Source of the DNA: Apoderus coryli
Taxonomy: Eukaryota; Arthropoda; Insecta; Coleoptera; Attelabidae
Direction of reading: 5' to 3'
Assembly: GCA_911728435.2 (NCBI GenBank)
Contig: OU452205.1
Location: 15,382,260-15,446,259, forward strand
Length of the DNA: 64,000 bases
Positions 11,376-24,000 of this stretch are shown here, in pieces. The position numbers and the translations under genes were made by a program. The notes beneath the pieces are model-generated. The model was not told the DNA's origin. It ran no database searches and saw nothing but the letters and a program-made list of their open reading frames with translations. Every line of letters begins with the position of its first letter. The stretch's first letter is position 1.

Positions 11376-12420
11376 TGGTATTTCGGATATTGGAAAATGA
11401 ATTCCCGACCAGGCAGATATGGAATTTATTGTTTTCGAGATATAACAAAATCGACTGTTTTGGTAAAGTACCCAACTTAATATTCTTATATGCAAACAAA
11501 ATAATTTTTTGTGATAACACCAGTATTCACTATCACCGTTATGTCTTAGCAGTCTATCTTAAAATAGAGTTGCTACAAAAATTTGGTCAATTAATTTTCA
11601 AAATATCAAACTTATAAGTTATCGCAAAACGACAAACACGATCTGATTGGTTTGACGTCACGGGCTTGTTTACATTTTGCTGTATTGTGTAGCATGTCCC
11701 GTCTGTCATTGGATATTTTCAAGAATGAGTCTCTGACAAAGTTTTGATTGTTGAAACAAGCAACAGGTTATGTTAGAGCGGCCGAATATGTGACACGTAT
11801 AATAATTAGCTCTCTGTTTTTGCGTGAATTTTTTTCAGTTTATTTTTGGTGTTAAAAATTTTAATGAACAAAATTTTTATAATTTTTCGTAAATTTGTCA
11901 TATCTGTTCTTACAACAATATTTATTGATTTCCATGAGTTTTAAAAAATTGTAATCAACTGATTGTTGAAGAAATTATTGTTGATGCTCCTATATTACGT
12001 GGAAGGTGATTTGAAATGGAAATAGTCCTTTATTTTTACAGTTTTCCTTGCTCTTTAGAAATTAACGTTGACTGAGGCAGTGAAACAATACCTACATTTT
12101 TTGCTAATTGTTGATAATACCTAAGGACATAACGACGAATAAAATCCTTTCACACACGTCTATGGTATGCTCTTAGCTCATAATGATATTAAATTGTTGC
12201 ATATCTAACATGCCTAATTGAGTCTTACTTCATTTAAACAAAATCCTGTATACAACTAGTGATGTTGCTTTTAGTCAGTCTGAAATACCACTGTATTTGT
12301 ATTCTTAATTATTTACCGCCACATCAGTTATTATATTATTACTTAAACCTGTCTGCTATATAGAATTCACAATAAAATATATATAAAACTATTCGTTAAG
12401 ACAAATCATCGTTATATTAA
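11376..12420 (+). repeat. Dispersed repeat family A, copy 1 (uninterrupted)
   Basis: Three blocks of this interval reappear inverted and in order at 48955-48515 and 46069-45830: about 11376-11560 (TTTCGGATATT, GCAAACAAAAT, TTTTTGTGATA), about 11960-12165 (TGTTGAAGAAATT, TTTTTATTTTTACAGTT), and 12165-12420 (GCTCTTAGCTCATAA, TTAATTATTTACCGCCACAT). The two copies are clearly homologous but diverged, with indels. This copy shows the state without the Harbinger insertion found in the other. What the unit encodes, if anything, is not recognised. Confidence 0.75.
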
Positions 12421-12919
12421 TATTGTTTAATAAACTTCTTGAGCATCTTACATATACAATTTTTATAATTTTCTAGCTATAAATATTCATATGTTTTGAA
12501 TGATCACAATAAAAACAAATTATTAATTTATATAATTATTTTCGAAATTAACTTATACCCTGTTGATACATTTATCTACATATTAAGTCTAACATTTTCA
12601 AATTTAAACTTCTTCACTCGTCCATTAATGTTCTTTTCACCATAAAAACTATTACGTGCTCGTTTATAATAATTTACACATTTCTAGTTAATATATTTAT
12701 CATTTTTAAACAATTTTGAACAATATAGTAGAGGAGTCACTCTTTCAAGATTCAAACTTCTTTGTACTTTGAAACATATAAAATTTTAGAGCGTTGAAAC
12801 TTAAAGCGCAGCTATATCAATTTTAAAATGAAAAGTAGCCATACTCTTCTGAAGTTCAGTTAAAAAATGCAGTTTGTCTAAATTTTCAATTATTTAACTA
12901 TAAATAATGGCGTTACATT
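12421..12919. other. AT-rich intergenic sequence, nothing recognised
   Basis: Very AT-rich; no ORF of note, TIR or repeat was seen. Confidence 0.5.
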
Positions 12920-13841
12920 GGCTATGTTCCGAAACTTACTGGAATCAATTATTTGACCGATATTACTGAAAATAGGGTTGCCAGATTTGAATCTTATAAA
13001 AGCGGGACAAAGTGGATTGTAGGGGGAAAAATAATATACCGCAGACGAAAATTGTTTTTAGGTTTCAATGTCAATATGAAAAGTAAAAAATTAATCTTAA
13101 AAATGCGGCTTTTCTTAGCTAACTTTTTAATTTTCTCATGATAAATTTGTTGGGACTGAAGATCAGAAACAAAATTTTATAGTATAATTCCTACAGTTCT
13201 TTTTCCTAATGTCCACCCACGTACGTGATATTGTGCTAAATATAATAGCAATAGCAAATCAGACAAAAAGCAATTACAAAAAACATATAAAAGGGTTTAC
13301 TTTATTATATTTGGGTGCATATTTTTTCGCGTTTTAAGGTGCCAAATATGATTTTCATAAAAAGCGGGACAATATATCGTACGCGCGGGATGCGGACAAA
13401 GCGTGACGTTTCACTGGAAAGCGGAATAATATCGTCTAAACTTGAAAGTCTGGCAACCCTAACTGAAAGTACTGAGAAATGTGTTCTAAATTCTAAAATT
13501 AAATACGTTACTAAAGCAAACGGAACGCTTTTGACAGTAAAATATTGAACCTAATCTGCAAATTTTTGGGTTTTCGTTTAGACAAGTAATGTTTATAAAG
13601 AATGCCCTAACCTATAAAATAAGAAATAATGCAAATATTGCCCCCACTAATTTGCTGATAAATTATCACCTCTCACCCTTTGCTAATTTCAGTAAATCTC
13701 AGTAACGAAATGTTATTATGTTTGCAAGACGGTTAGTATAATGACATTTCATCAGTATTGAAACGCAAGCTTTTTGTATTATGAATTATGAAACGCGGTT
13801 TTAGCACTTTCAGTGTTTTCAGTAAGTTTCGGAACATAGCC
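12920..13841. mobile_element. Inverted-repeat DNA element hosting a hAT-type MITE
   Basis: The left end GGCTATGTTCCGAAACTTAC at 12920 is matched by the complement at the right end (GTAAGTTTCGGAACATAGCC, ending 13841), about 22 bp in all. Inside lie the MITE at 12973-13461 and non-coding sequence with several CAGTAA/TTACTG motifs. No clear target duplication was found and no transposase is present. Superfamily undecided. Confidence 0.7.
12973..13461. mobile_element. hAT-type MITE, 489 bp, 8-bp TSD
   Basis: The ends are TAGGGTTGCCAGA and its complement TCTGGCAACCCTA. The flanks are ACTGAAAA on the left and ACTGAAAG on the right, an 8-bp duplication with one mismatch, as expected for hAT elements. 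GCGGGACA-type motifs recur near both ends. No coding capacity. It is inserted within the 12920-13841 element. Confidence 0.75.
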
Positions 13842-14768
13842 GTTATTCTGTTGAATGGCTAATAGCTATCGTTTCATCATATAGTGACGGACATCCTAAG
13901 CGCACTATATAAATTTGTACTGTCAAAATTACTACTATTTGGTGCAGTATTATATTGAAATTATAATAGTCCTCTATGAGAAAAATACAAGTTTATTTTA
14001 TTGGTGAATAATTATGTGAATATCTAGTTCTTTTTAGAAAAGCTACACGTAAAATGTCGAGACAATACAATTTCTTCTCTTATAAATAGTAATGGCAACA
14101 ACTGTCTATCAACCTGTTGTCGACCGCATGGATATTTTATGTAATTTACTCTACTCAAAATGAGAAGGGCTAGTCCACACTCCTGTTGTACACCACGCAG
14201 ATTGTGCCTACTATTATTGGAAAATAAAAATAAATATTTGTACTGTTACATTAATATCAAAATATAAAATACAGTTTACAAATCATTGAATCACAACAAT
14301 TTTCGTATTACTTCTTAAAAGTTGTTTTAAGTTTTTTTTTTTAAATAAAATGTTGTGTATGTGTTACAGTTTCCGAATTATTTCGAAAATTTTACGCAAG
14401 AAGCTAACAAAATAATAATAATATATTTTATTTGTAGCTCATTCCATATAAATAAATAAATATACAATTTTAACTTAAAATAAATATACAATTTCAACTT
14501 AAAATAAATTATTAAAAAAAATAAATCAATAAATCACGTATTAAAATCTAAATGGAATGAGAATTCCAAATTATTCAAAGGGTTCTTTCTCCAAAATCAT
14601 TCAGGTACAAAATTGCTTAAAAATTCCCGTCATATCTAAGAGTATTATAATTATGAATATCTATTATTAATATCTCTAAATACATCACATTTTGTTGCAA
14701 AGTACTTAAATTATCTACACCTGTATAGGATTCCTACGAACATACTTCAAACTTGATGATCTCGTATG
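13842..14768. other. 3' flank / 3'UTR of mGluR
   Basis: Lies downstream of the mGluR stop on the minus strand. No ORF. Complementary GCTCATTCCAT and ATGGAATGAG stretches at about 14436 and 14556 frame an A-rich block, possibly a small retrotransposed tail. Confidence 0.45.
14427..14432 (-). promoter_or_regulatory. Candidate mGluR polyadenylation signal AATAAA
   Basis: AATAAA on the minus strand, about 337 nt after the mGluR stop codon. In such AT-rich DNA a chance match is quite possible. Confidence 0.25.
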
Positions 14769-15037
14769 CTATAAAGATGTCGTGGTGACTTCTTTTTTAT
14801 GTTGTTGGAATTTGCTTGTAACCTCCTCATCAATAATTATTGGTCCATTGCAGTTATTGTTAATTTTTGGTAGTCGTTCCAAAGAACATGTTGTAGCTGT
14901 AGGAGCTATAGCTGAGGCTGCTGTAGTTTTTAACAAAATACTGTTCGTAGTTTCGCCATTGATAATATGCGGTGTTGTTTGGGTGCCCGAATCTCTAGTT
15001 GGATGTTTGTGCTTTGTACCATTTGCTTCTGAAACAC
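14769..15037 (-). CDS. mGluR: mGluR terminal exon (C-terminal tail and stop)
   Basis: The acceptor TTCTGCTCCAG lies just above 15037. Two bases complete a split Gly codon from the previous exon, then 88 codons run to TAG at 14771-14769. The residues are hydrophilic and Thr/Asn-rich, fitting a cytoplasmic tail. The last residues are VTTTSL; Thr-Ser-Leu fits the class I PDZ-ligand pattern (S/T-X-hydrophobic) that some vertebrate mGluRs also carry. An antisense ORF at 14782-15090 is a shadow of this exon. Confidence 0.85.
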
Positions 15038-18000
15038 CTGGAGCAGAAGAAATGAATTTATATATTATGTGTAGAAATTATTTATATTGAAAAAATTCTT
15101 GATTTAATGGACTCAGGCAAATTCAAAATTTGCTTTCAGTTTTGTTATCAGCACATTTATTTACCACAGTTTTACTGTTTTTTACATAAAGGTAAATGAT
15201 TTCATTTACTTTCAATGTGGATGCTAAAAGATTTCTAAACAAATAAATTAAACAAGCATTTTTTAAATGAAAGAATAAAAAATTTATAATTTAGTGTTTT
15301 CTTCGTTTGATGATTGACATACTACACGAGTATGTATATATAATTAACATTGTTAGTTATTAGATTTAAATAAAAATTGTTCATTGTTTATTGTTCAATT
15401 AAAAAAAAATATTCGACATTAAAATTTCCGTAATTTGTAAATATAACCTATTTTTTCGGCCATAAAGTCGTTTGTCATCATAATTGGTCCAGAAAAGAGA
15501 TTTTAAGTTATCTTACCATTATCCACTGGCGTTACGGCTTTCTGTATTTTTTGATTTTGATCACAGGTGACTGCAGTCACTACCACTGGAGCCATCATAC
15601 TACCAGAGCCAGCAGACACTCCACTCTTGTTTATAGCACTGTACCTCATCGGCATCATACTTTGTCGTATATTACGTTCAGGTCTGATCAGTATAATGTA
15701 CAACTGAAATAAATTATACGTGTACTATCTTTTAAAATTTAAATTTTACTATAATGATTTTTTTTTAGACAGACAACTTCCACAGGTAATGAAGACGTTA
15801 AGCCCCAGGCTACAAAGAGTTCTACCTCAGACCAAACAACATTTTGGACAACTATATGTTAAGATGGCTGTTATTGTTTGAACTTACCCTAGTAAATATA
15901 ATGTATAAGGTTTTTTGTTACATAAAACTGTGTTAGGCATATGTGATCCACACAACAGATTTTTTGTTCCTTAGGTATGTCCTGGACCAGGCGTGCCATA
16001 TTGTCTCACAATTAAAATGTTTCCTTATTATAATATTTTTATTGCTAACACGGCTTAGAATACAGTTATACTTTAATTGAGGATGAAAAAAAACATTGCG
16101 CAAATTAACGAACGATATTTACGCCAAAAGAATCAAGTGTACGACGATTTTAATACGCCATAAGGAAACAGGCTAGATGTGTGCCTGAGAGCGCCACTCC
16201 AAGTTTAACACAGCCGGTTACTAGGTTACATAGGTACCTTACACATGGTCTACGAAAAAAGTTAAGTGTGTACCTGTATGGTATAGTCTTTCTAATTTTA
16301 GTTTATAATAATATAAAAATCCACAACTCGATATCTCTTTGTAATGTCAATACCGACCGTAGCCGTCCATAGGCCCTTTTAACTTTTCTGTATTAACAAA
16401 TTTGATGTTCTTTTGTATAAAAATATACTGTATTTTTCCTTGCTGCCCCAACACGGCAACATATAAACCTACGCTGGAAAAGACTGTTTTTGTTTTTAGA
16501 TGTTTAGACATAGATGCACACGTACCTAGTCCGTGTTCGAATAGCAAGGAACATACCTATTAATACTATTGTTAATACTTGTTATGCATGTAAGTATATA
16601 CATTTATAATAATATGCTTCTGATATTATAAAATAACAACAAGTTTTACTCACTTAGTCAGTGACATTTTCTATAGAACGAAATTTTATAATATGTGCAT
16701 TCGTCACATCATTATTTTCAGACCGTAACATCTGATGATAAATATTTAAAAGAAGACGCTGGCTTTGCCCATATAAATCTTGATTCTTAAACTCCCAACG
16801 TGTTCCGCTCGTGTCTATCCTTTGGCAGGCATGATTTATTATACGTCTTAAAAGGGAACTCAAAAATGTCTTCATTTCTTTTTTTAAATTTTTGGGCACG
16901 GCAAAACATAATTAATAGGAAAACTTTTGAGTTTTCTTAGTTTGTTAGAATGGTCTCATAAATTTTATTTATATACAGGGTGTCTCAAATGTAAATCTAG
17001 TTATTTGATTAAGTTTTCAACCCATATTTTCAGTATTTTTTTATACCCGTCAATGACTTTTGTCATAGATAAGACTACCACAAAACGACTGAGAGATCCG
17101 GAAGGGGATAGTTACCGCGTACATACATAATTGTCATAATTGTCAAGTGCAATATTTCAAGTCTATTGTTGCTTAGTAGTCAGATTTATTTTGACCTAGT
17201 ATATAAAATATGTTAGGATATTTATCGGGAAGAATATTGTCGTGAAAGAAAATTGAAAATAAAGCTTGGATAATTTAAGATTGTGGTTAAATAGTTATTC
17301 GAACTTGTTTTGAATGTGTAAATTGAATTCAAATTGATTGATTGATTTTTGTATTACGGAAATAATGAGTAGATAGAATTTTTCAAATAAAGTGTGGCAA
17401 CGGCGATTCTCGTAATTAGGTATATTATTTAAGCGAGTAGATTCCATAAGAATAACACACAAATCTGTTTTCTTGTCTAATGACTTTACTTTAATGAAAA
17501 ATGTGACGATTTGGGAACTATTTTTAAAATGTTTCCCTTCAAAAGAGCATCACGAAAAGTAACCTAAATATTAATATTCAACTGTATGCAAAAACACATT
17601 ACATATTTTACAATTGTTTGGCTTCGAAGGAGATGTGCATGAACTTTTACTCGTTTTGGTTGAAGATTAGAGTGAATAAGATAGCTAGCGTTTTCTTATA
17701 GTTAATATACGAGGGAGAAATGCATCAAAAAACGTTGCATTCGATGCCCTTCTATAATGTAGAGAGGCATGTGAACGGATAGGCCCGGTATTTATATATT
17801 TTAAATTAACTTTGGATGTACTATACACATGGGGCTTAACGTGTTAGATACTTACTTTTGGTGTAAATAGGCATGCTAATGTGACGCTTGCGGACAGACT
17901 AATAGTTACAGACATGCTAGTTATTCTTAGAGCTACGTTATTGGCTGTGCCGAAATATAATGGTACAAATGCCAGCCATATAATGCACGTCGTATACATT

Positions 18001-21000
18001 GTGAAACCTAAAAGAAAGTAATGGTTAAGATAAATTATTACAAACAATTATATAAACAGTAACAACACTTTTTAACTTTCTGTTAGTAGGTGCAGGACTC
18101 TAGCTCTACTACAATCAAATTATTGATTTGTTTCGAGATAGAGAGTTCGGACAATGTTTTAGCAGGTTTATTATCATTTTTGTTAAGATTTCAACCATTG
18201 CCTGCATAACTAAACTGTATAAAACCTTTAGTGGTTCTATATAAAAATATTTCTTCGATGAAGACAATATACAGGGTCTCCGGAAACTAACGTAACTGGC
18301 GATCAGTTTCTAAATGGTTCATTTTTAAAAGAAAAGCCGAGACACGTCAGTTTTGATTTATATTTGGCAATTGTGCCCATTGCAAAACGGTTAACAGTGC
18401 ACACTTTGAGTAATTGCTCTAGATAGTCCTCCAAAAAATAAAATTAATTAGGTATTTTCGTTATTTCATTAATCAGAAAACGACACATCCAAATGTGGAT
18501 AAGAAAGCAAAAACCTGCATTTTCTCAAAAATTTTCTTATGTCACCCACATGTGGTACATCATTGTACTCAGGACACACAGCTGCAAAAATAGGGGTTCC
18601 AATTTGAAACAAACATGGCTTAGATGGTAGCTCCGCGAAGAGGCAGATTTCAAAAACACACACATCAATCAAAACTATCGTTTCTGGTTTTTCTTTTAAA
18701 AATGTACAATTTTGAAAATAATCACACGTTTCGTTCTTTTACGGACACTTTGTATATTTTTTCTTTACAGTGACGATGCTGATTTAAAGTAGGTATAGTT
18801 CATATCCATTTGAATGAAGTTTCCATTTATCAATTCAGTACTGCAACGATATATATTCAAAACAGATTAATTCATTGATTTGCTGGAAAATATACAGGGT
18901 GTCCTACGGTGGCAACCCATTAGATTATTTCAGAAACTACTTCGAATTAAATTTTGAAAATTTCACTGTCTATATTGTCAAATATGCTCTACTCAAATAA
19001 TATAATAGCAACGACATAGCACTTCCGGTTATACCGGAAGTTGATGGCAACTTTGTTATTTTAAATGGAACATCCTATATATTATTACATTTTTGGATAC
19101 TAAATAAGATTTCAGATATATTTCATGTATCATATCCTATACCTAACGTCAGTCGTTTTTGACTTATATTAAGGTTTATGTCAAAATTGACAGTTTAGGG
19201 CTCCATAAGAATTCCGTTTTTTCATTGTAAATCAGTATTTAATAATTATTTTGCAGGTATTTTCTTATCAGGTGGGATCTTCTTTTTCGAATTGATAAGA
19301 CATTTTCTGATTAGTTTATACAGGGTGGTCAAAAAATTATATTGAAAACGGTTCAAGAAAAACAGTTGAAAGTCAATTTTTTCAAATGGAATGGGTATAT
19401 TATTATTATTTTATCTTCCTTAGCATTAAAAAATAATGCATATTTGTAATAGGTTATCATTTTCTAAAATGCATAGTTTTCGAAATATCGTCATTTTAAA
19501 TTTTTCTGCAGCGCCTACCGTTTTCTCTCTGGAAGCTAGCTAATTAATTTAGTTAGCCATGAAATTATTGTCATTTTAACGTCAAACTAAATGTCAAATT
19601 AATAAAAATGAAAAATACCTATTGATATTATAAATTTATTATTAATTCATGAAGAATAAAATAAAGTGATTAATATCACCTGTAGAGTATTTAACGAGAG
19701 AAACCCCCATTTGCTAACGATGACTAGAGAAATTAGGAAGAATTTTGAGAAATCATTTAGAGCAGGTTGGGATGTATACAAATCAAGTATTACAACGAAC
19801 TAAGACTAAAATTTAAAATAATACAGCAGAAATGAACAGAAGATCAAACTAAATAAATTTTCAACTAAAAAAAGTTAATCAACTAACGATAACAAAACTA
19901 ATTTAATTGTTCGATATGACCCGCATTTAGTCTTAAACACTTATTTACCCGTTCAATAAATTCACTCGTGACAGCTCGTGCAATTTGGACTCCAGTTAAG
20001 GCTTCGTCCTACTAATTCTTCTTTTGAATTAATTGGGGTGGAATACACCTTTTGTTTAATTGCACCCCAAACATGAAAATCCAGCGGTGATAGATCTGGA
20101 GATCTCGCTGACCAATCCCAAGGCCCTAAACGTCTGATCCATCCATCTTCAAATATTTCATTAAGCTGTTGATTCTATTTCCACAGTGAGGTGGTGCTCC
20201 ATCTAACTGGTACCAACAACTTCTTAATTAATTTAATGGTAGATCATCCAAAAAATGCGCCACAACATTTTGCAAAATATGAAGATAACCTTCCGTATTT
20301 AAATTATGCTCGTAAATAAAATATTCAACATGTGTGTCTTTCACCATACAAAAAACGTTCACACTAAATTTATTTTCAAAATTTCGTTCACGAATAGCGT
20401 GCGGATTCTCAGAAGCCCAAAAATGACTATTTTGTCTATTAACGATTCCATCTCTCGAAAATTTGGACTCATGTGTCCAAATCACTTTTTGCTTTCGTGT
20501 TAAAATGGTTTCGTAGAACCGTACACGTCGTTCGGCATCACCTGCTTCCAGAGCACAAAGATATTTGAATTTCAATGGATGTAAACCACTACTTTTTAAT
20601 ATTTTTTGGACAGAGGATTTTGAAATTCCTAGATCTTGTTCAGCAGCACGCACTGATGATTCAGGATATGTATTAAAATATGCCAAAACATTTACCACAT
20701 TATCCTCATTTGTAGTTACAGGTTTTTGTAGTACTCGATTTGCATGACACTGCCCCCACCGTATTTGATTTCTCAAAATTCTTCTTAATTTTTCTCTAGT
20801 CATTGTCGGCAAATGCGGGTTTCTCGCGTTAAATACTGTACAGGTTCTATTAATCACTTTGTTACATTCTCCATGGATTAATAATACAGTTACAATATCA
20901 GCATAAATATTTTCCATTTTGTAATAGTTATTGTAAAATATAATGGTCACAAATATTGATAAGTAACGACTGGTTGGATAGCAACAACTAATTTCATATT

Positions 21001-24000
21001 TAGTTTGACGTTTATGCTAATTCAGAGAAATGTCATTATTTTCATGGCTAACTAAATTAATTAGCTAGCTTCCAGAGAGACAACGGTAGGCGCTGCAGAA
21101 AAAATTAAAATGACGATATTTCAAAAACTATGCATTTTAGAAAATGGTAACTTATTACAAAATTGCATTATTTTTTAATGCTAAGGAAGATAAAATAATA
21201 ATATACCCATTCCATTTGAAAAAATTGACTTTCAACTGTTTTTCTTGAACCGTTTTCAATATAATTTTTTGACCACCCTGTATAAACTAATCAGAATATG
21301 TCTTGTCAATTCGAAAAAGAAGATCCCACCTGATAAGAAAATACCTGCAAAATAATTATTAAATACTGATTTTCAAGGAAAAAACGGAATTCTTATGGAG
21401 CCCTAAACTGTCAATTTTGACATAAATCTTAATATAAGTCAAAAACGACTGACGTTAGGTATAGGACATGATAAATGAAATATGTCTGAAATCTTATTTA
21501 GAATCCAAAAATGTAATAACATATAGGGGGTTCCATTTAAAATCACAAAGTTGCCATCAACTTCCGGTATAACCGGAAGTGCTATGCCGTTGCTATTATA
21601 TTATTTGAGTAGAGCATATTTGACAATATAGACACTGAAATTTTCAAAATTCAATGCGACGTAGTTTCTGAAATAATCTAATGGGTTGCCACCGTAGGAC
21701 ACCCTGTATAAACGATATAGATATACTGGCTATACAGAGTATAATAGGGATATCATAATCATTATATTATTATATTGTATCTAATCTTTGTACATATTGA
21801 ATACATAAACTGCTCCCTAATATACCCAAAATCAGTTGTGTCACCCCAAAACTTTGCGGCAAGATATAATATAATCTAAAATATATATGACCTGGGTAAC
21901 GAAATAGAGTTTGTAAATGGTTTTAGTCATCTCAGGAGACTCCAAAAGGGTTTATCCCTGGGTCGGGAAAGGAAAAATAAAAATGACTTCGCACGGTGCC
22001 AATATGTTAACACAACTGATACGGCAACGAATCGATAAAATTGTATAATTAACCTTTTTGGTTTTAGGGAACTCGTACAACTTCGTTCGTCTAGGTACTT
22101 GGTATAGCATAGTCCGTCCATACATAATAATAATTATTATTATAAAAATTGTATTATATTTATTATTCCAATAAACTAACCTAACAAATGACTTTATTCA
22201 AAATTTAGAAGTTAAAAAATAATTGCAAGAAGAGCTGAGTCCAGGGCTTTCCACATGTATGCATGTAAAGCGGACACTCTACCACTGAGCTACAACCCCT
22301 ATGCGAATTATCACGACCCTATATAATATAATATTTAAATACCAACTACCTGACTGGTGAAATTTTAATTAAATGCAAGTTCCTCGACAACTGTGCAGGT
22401 AAATTTCAGAATTAAGCTATTGCAGTAAATAGCATAAAAAGTGCTTTCAAATACTGTACGACTCGGCCAATACTGTTATTGTTTGTAATAAAGTAACTAG
22501 TTCTGTATAATATGTAACTGCAATATATTAACTGTAAACTAGAATTATTACAAATTTAAATTCAAATTACATTAACATAATAATTGTTTCAAAGGGTCAG
22601 TTTTTTATAGAATTTTATATATCGGATGTTATACGCGGCAACACCCTACTGCTATTTAGGAATTTGGCGGTTGTGTGCACCCCTATCACAGGGTTAAAAG
22701 GATCTTAACGAAAAACTAATGGGTTAATCTTACGATTCCACTAAACTCAATTGCCAAAATATTTAGCTCAATTCGTTAAAGCGTTTAAGCGCTATCATGA
22801 AAGAATACTTACAGACTTCCATCTGGAAATGGTCTTAGTAGTCTTAAGAGACTTCAAAATACGACCAGTTCACAGTAGATCGATGTAAATCACAAACATG
22901 AAATAATATTGGAATCTGTAATTTATTAGTCTCGAAAAAGTCTAGTTTCTGAATAGATTAAGAAAAAAAACGGCTCTATATAATCTATACTATACCTTTG
23001 ATTATTCTAAATTGAGATATTTATAAATGGGTTACAGCGACGGAAATGTGTATATCGATTTCGTCTAGATTTTACATAATGTTAGTAACTTCACCGCCTA
23101 TGTTATTTCCAAAAATCGTTGTCGTATCTAGGTTTATTAGATATCGATAATACCCTATATAATACATACTATAAAATATTGATTATATAATCTATATCAG
23201 AAAAGTTAGTTGTAAAATATTTACAGGGTAAATAAAGTATTTTATTTATATATACAAAACATTTATTTCTCCTATAAATATACAACACAGTTAAAATTCT
23301 TTATCGATAAATCTTTATTGAACATTGCACAATCTCTATAGTTTAAAAAATCTATAACGCTTCGTTATAGCGGTAGTATGTTGAAGTTTCAGCTTTCAGT
23401 GCTAATTTATACTTTGCCACTATCACATGACAAATATGGTATTAAATAACCAACTTCTAAAATATTCTCTATGAGATTTCTGGCTTTCAAATCGTCTTTG
23501 ATCTCATTTTGTTTAACTTAGGAGTCCCTTCACACATTTAGATCATTGTTCGTTTTTATTCCCCAACGCAAGTTTATTTATTTTAGTAAGTTGTTACTGT
23601 GATGATATCTATTACCTAAATGTAATTGGTTTCCAAAATTGAAGTTAACTTACCTATGTATTTTGATTCGTTAAAAGCCTCTGGAATTTTTCTTGTCAGC
23701 ACAGCATAAATCGTACAAATAACAATTAAAAGAATTGGATACATAAATGCAATCATGTAGGATGCATCGATGTAGGACGAACACACCAAAATGTTGTCGT
23801 CTCTAGTTGGGTAATGATGTACAGCACGAGCTGGTGATATAATCATCCATATAACATTAATGAGAACCTAGAAAAATATTTAGAATAACTACCTAAAGAA
23901 CAAATAATTTGGTTTGCGTTACCTGCACTCCTACTAATCCAGTACAAATAATCAATTGAGATCGTGGTGAGATAAAGTTTGGTCGTTTAACGGATTTTTT

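Larger units (their letters stand above)
18891..21710. mobile_element. Palindromic mariner-end MITE carrying an inserted mariner at its centre
   Basis: The outer ends are TATACAGGGTGTCCTACGG (18891) and its complement ending at 21710. The outer arms, 18893-19318 and 21283-21708, are near-complete inverted repeats of about 420 bp, including TTCCGGTTATACCGGAAG on both sides. Removing the inner element (19319-21282) and one TA leaves a continuous palindrome whose centre is GATTAGTTTAAACTAATC. So a large foldback MITE received a mariner at its axis of symmetry. Confidence 0.85.
18008..23653 (-). other. mGluR intron, 5646 bp, transposon-filled
   Basis: Holds a decayed mariner-like MITE (18270-18757), the nested mariner/palindrome (18891-21710) and the tRNA-like repeat copy (22130-22900). 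The rest is AT-rich with no gene. Confidence 0.85.

Noticed and set aside
14782..15090. Plus-strand ORF of 102 codons
   Set aside because: It lies antisense over the terminal mGluR exon, which is supported by an in-phase acceptor and stop; the plus frame has no family features.
16654..16899. 81-codon minus ORF as an alternative mGluR exon
   Set aside because: No acceptor/donor combination fits the phase of the flanking exons and the residues show no receptor motif.
22228..22299. Functional tRNA gene
   Set aside because: The A box is good but the anticodon arm does not fold and the B box is degraded; it belongs to a two-copy repeat.
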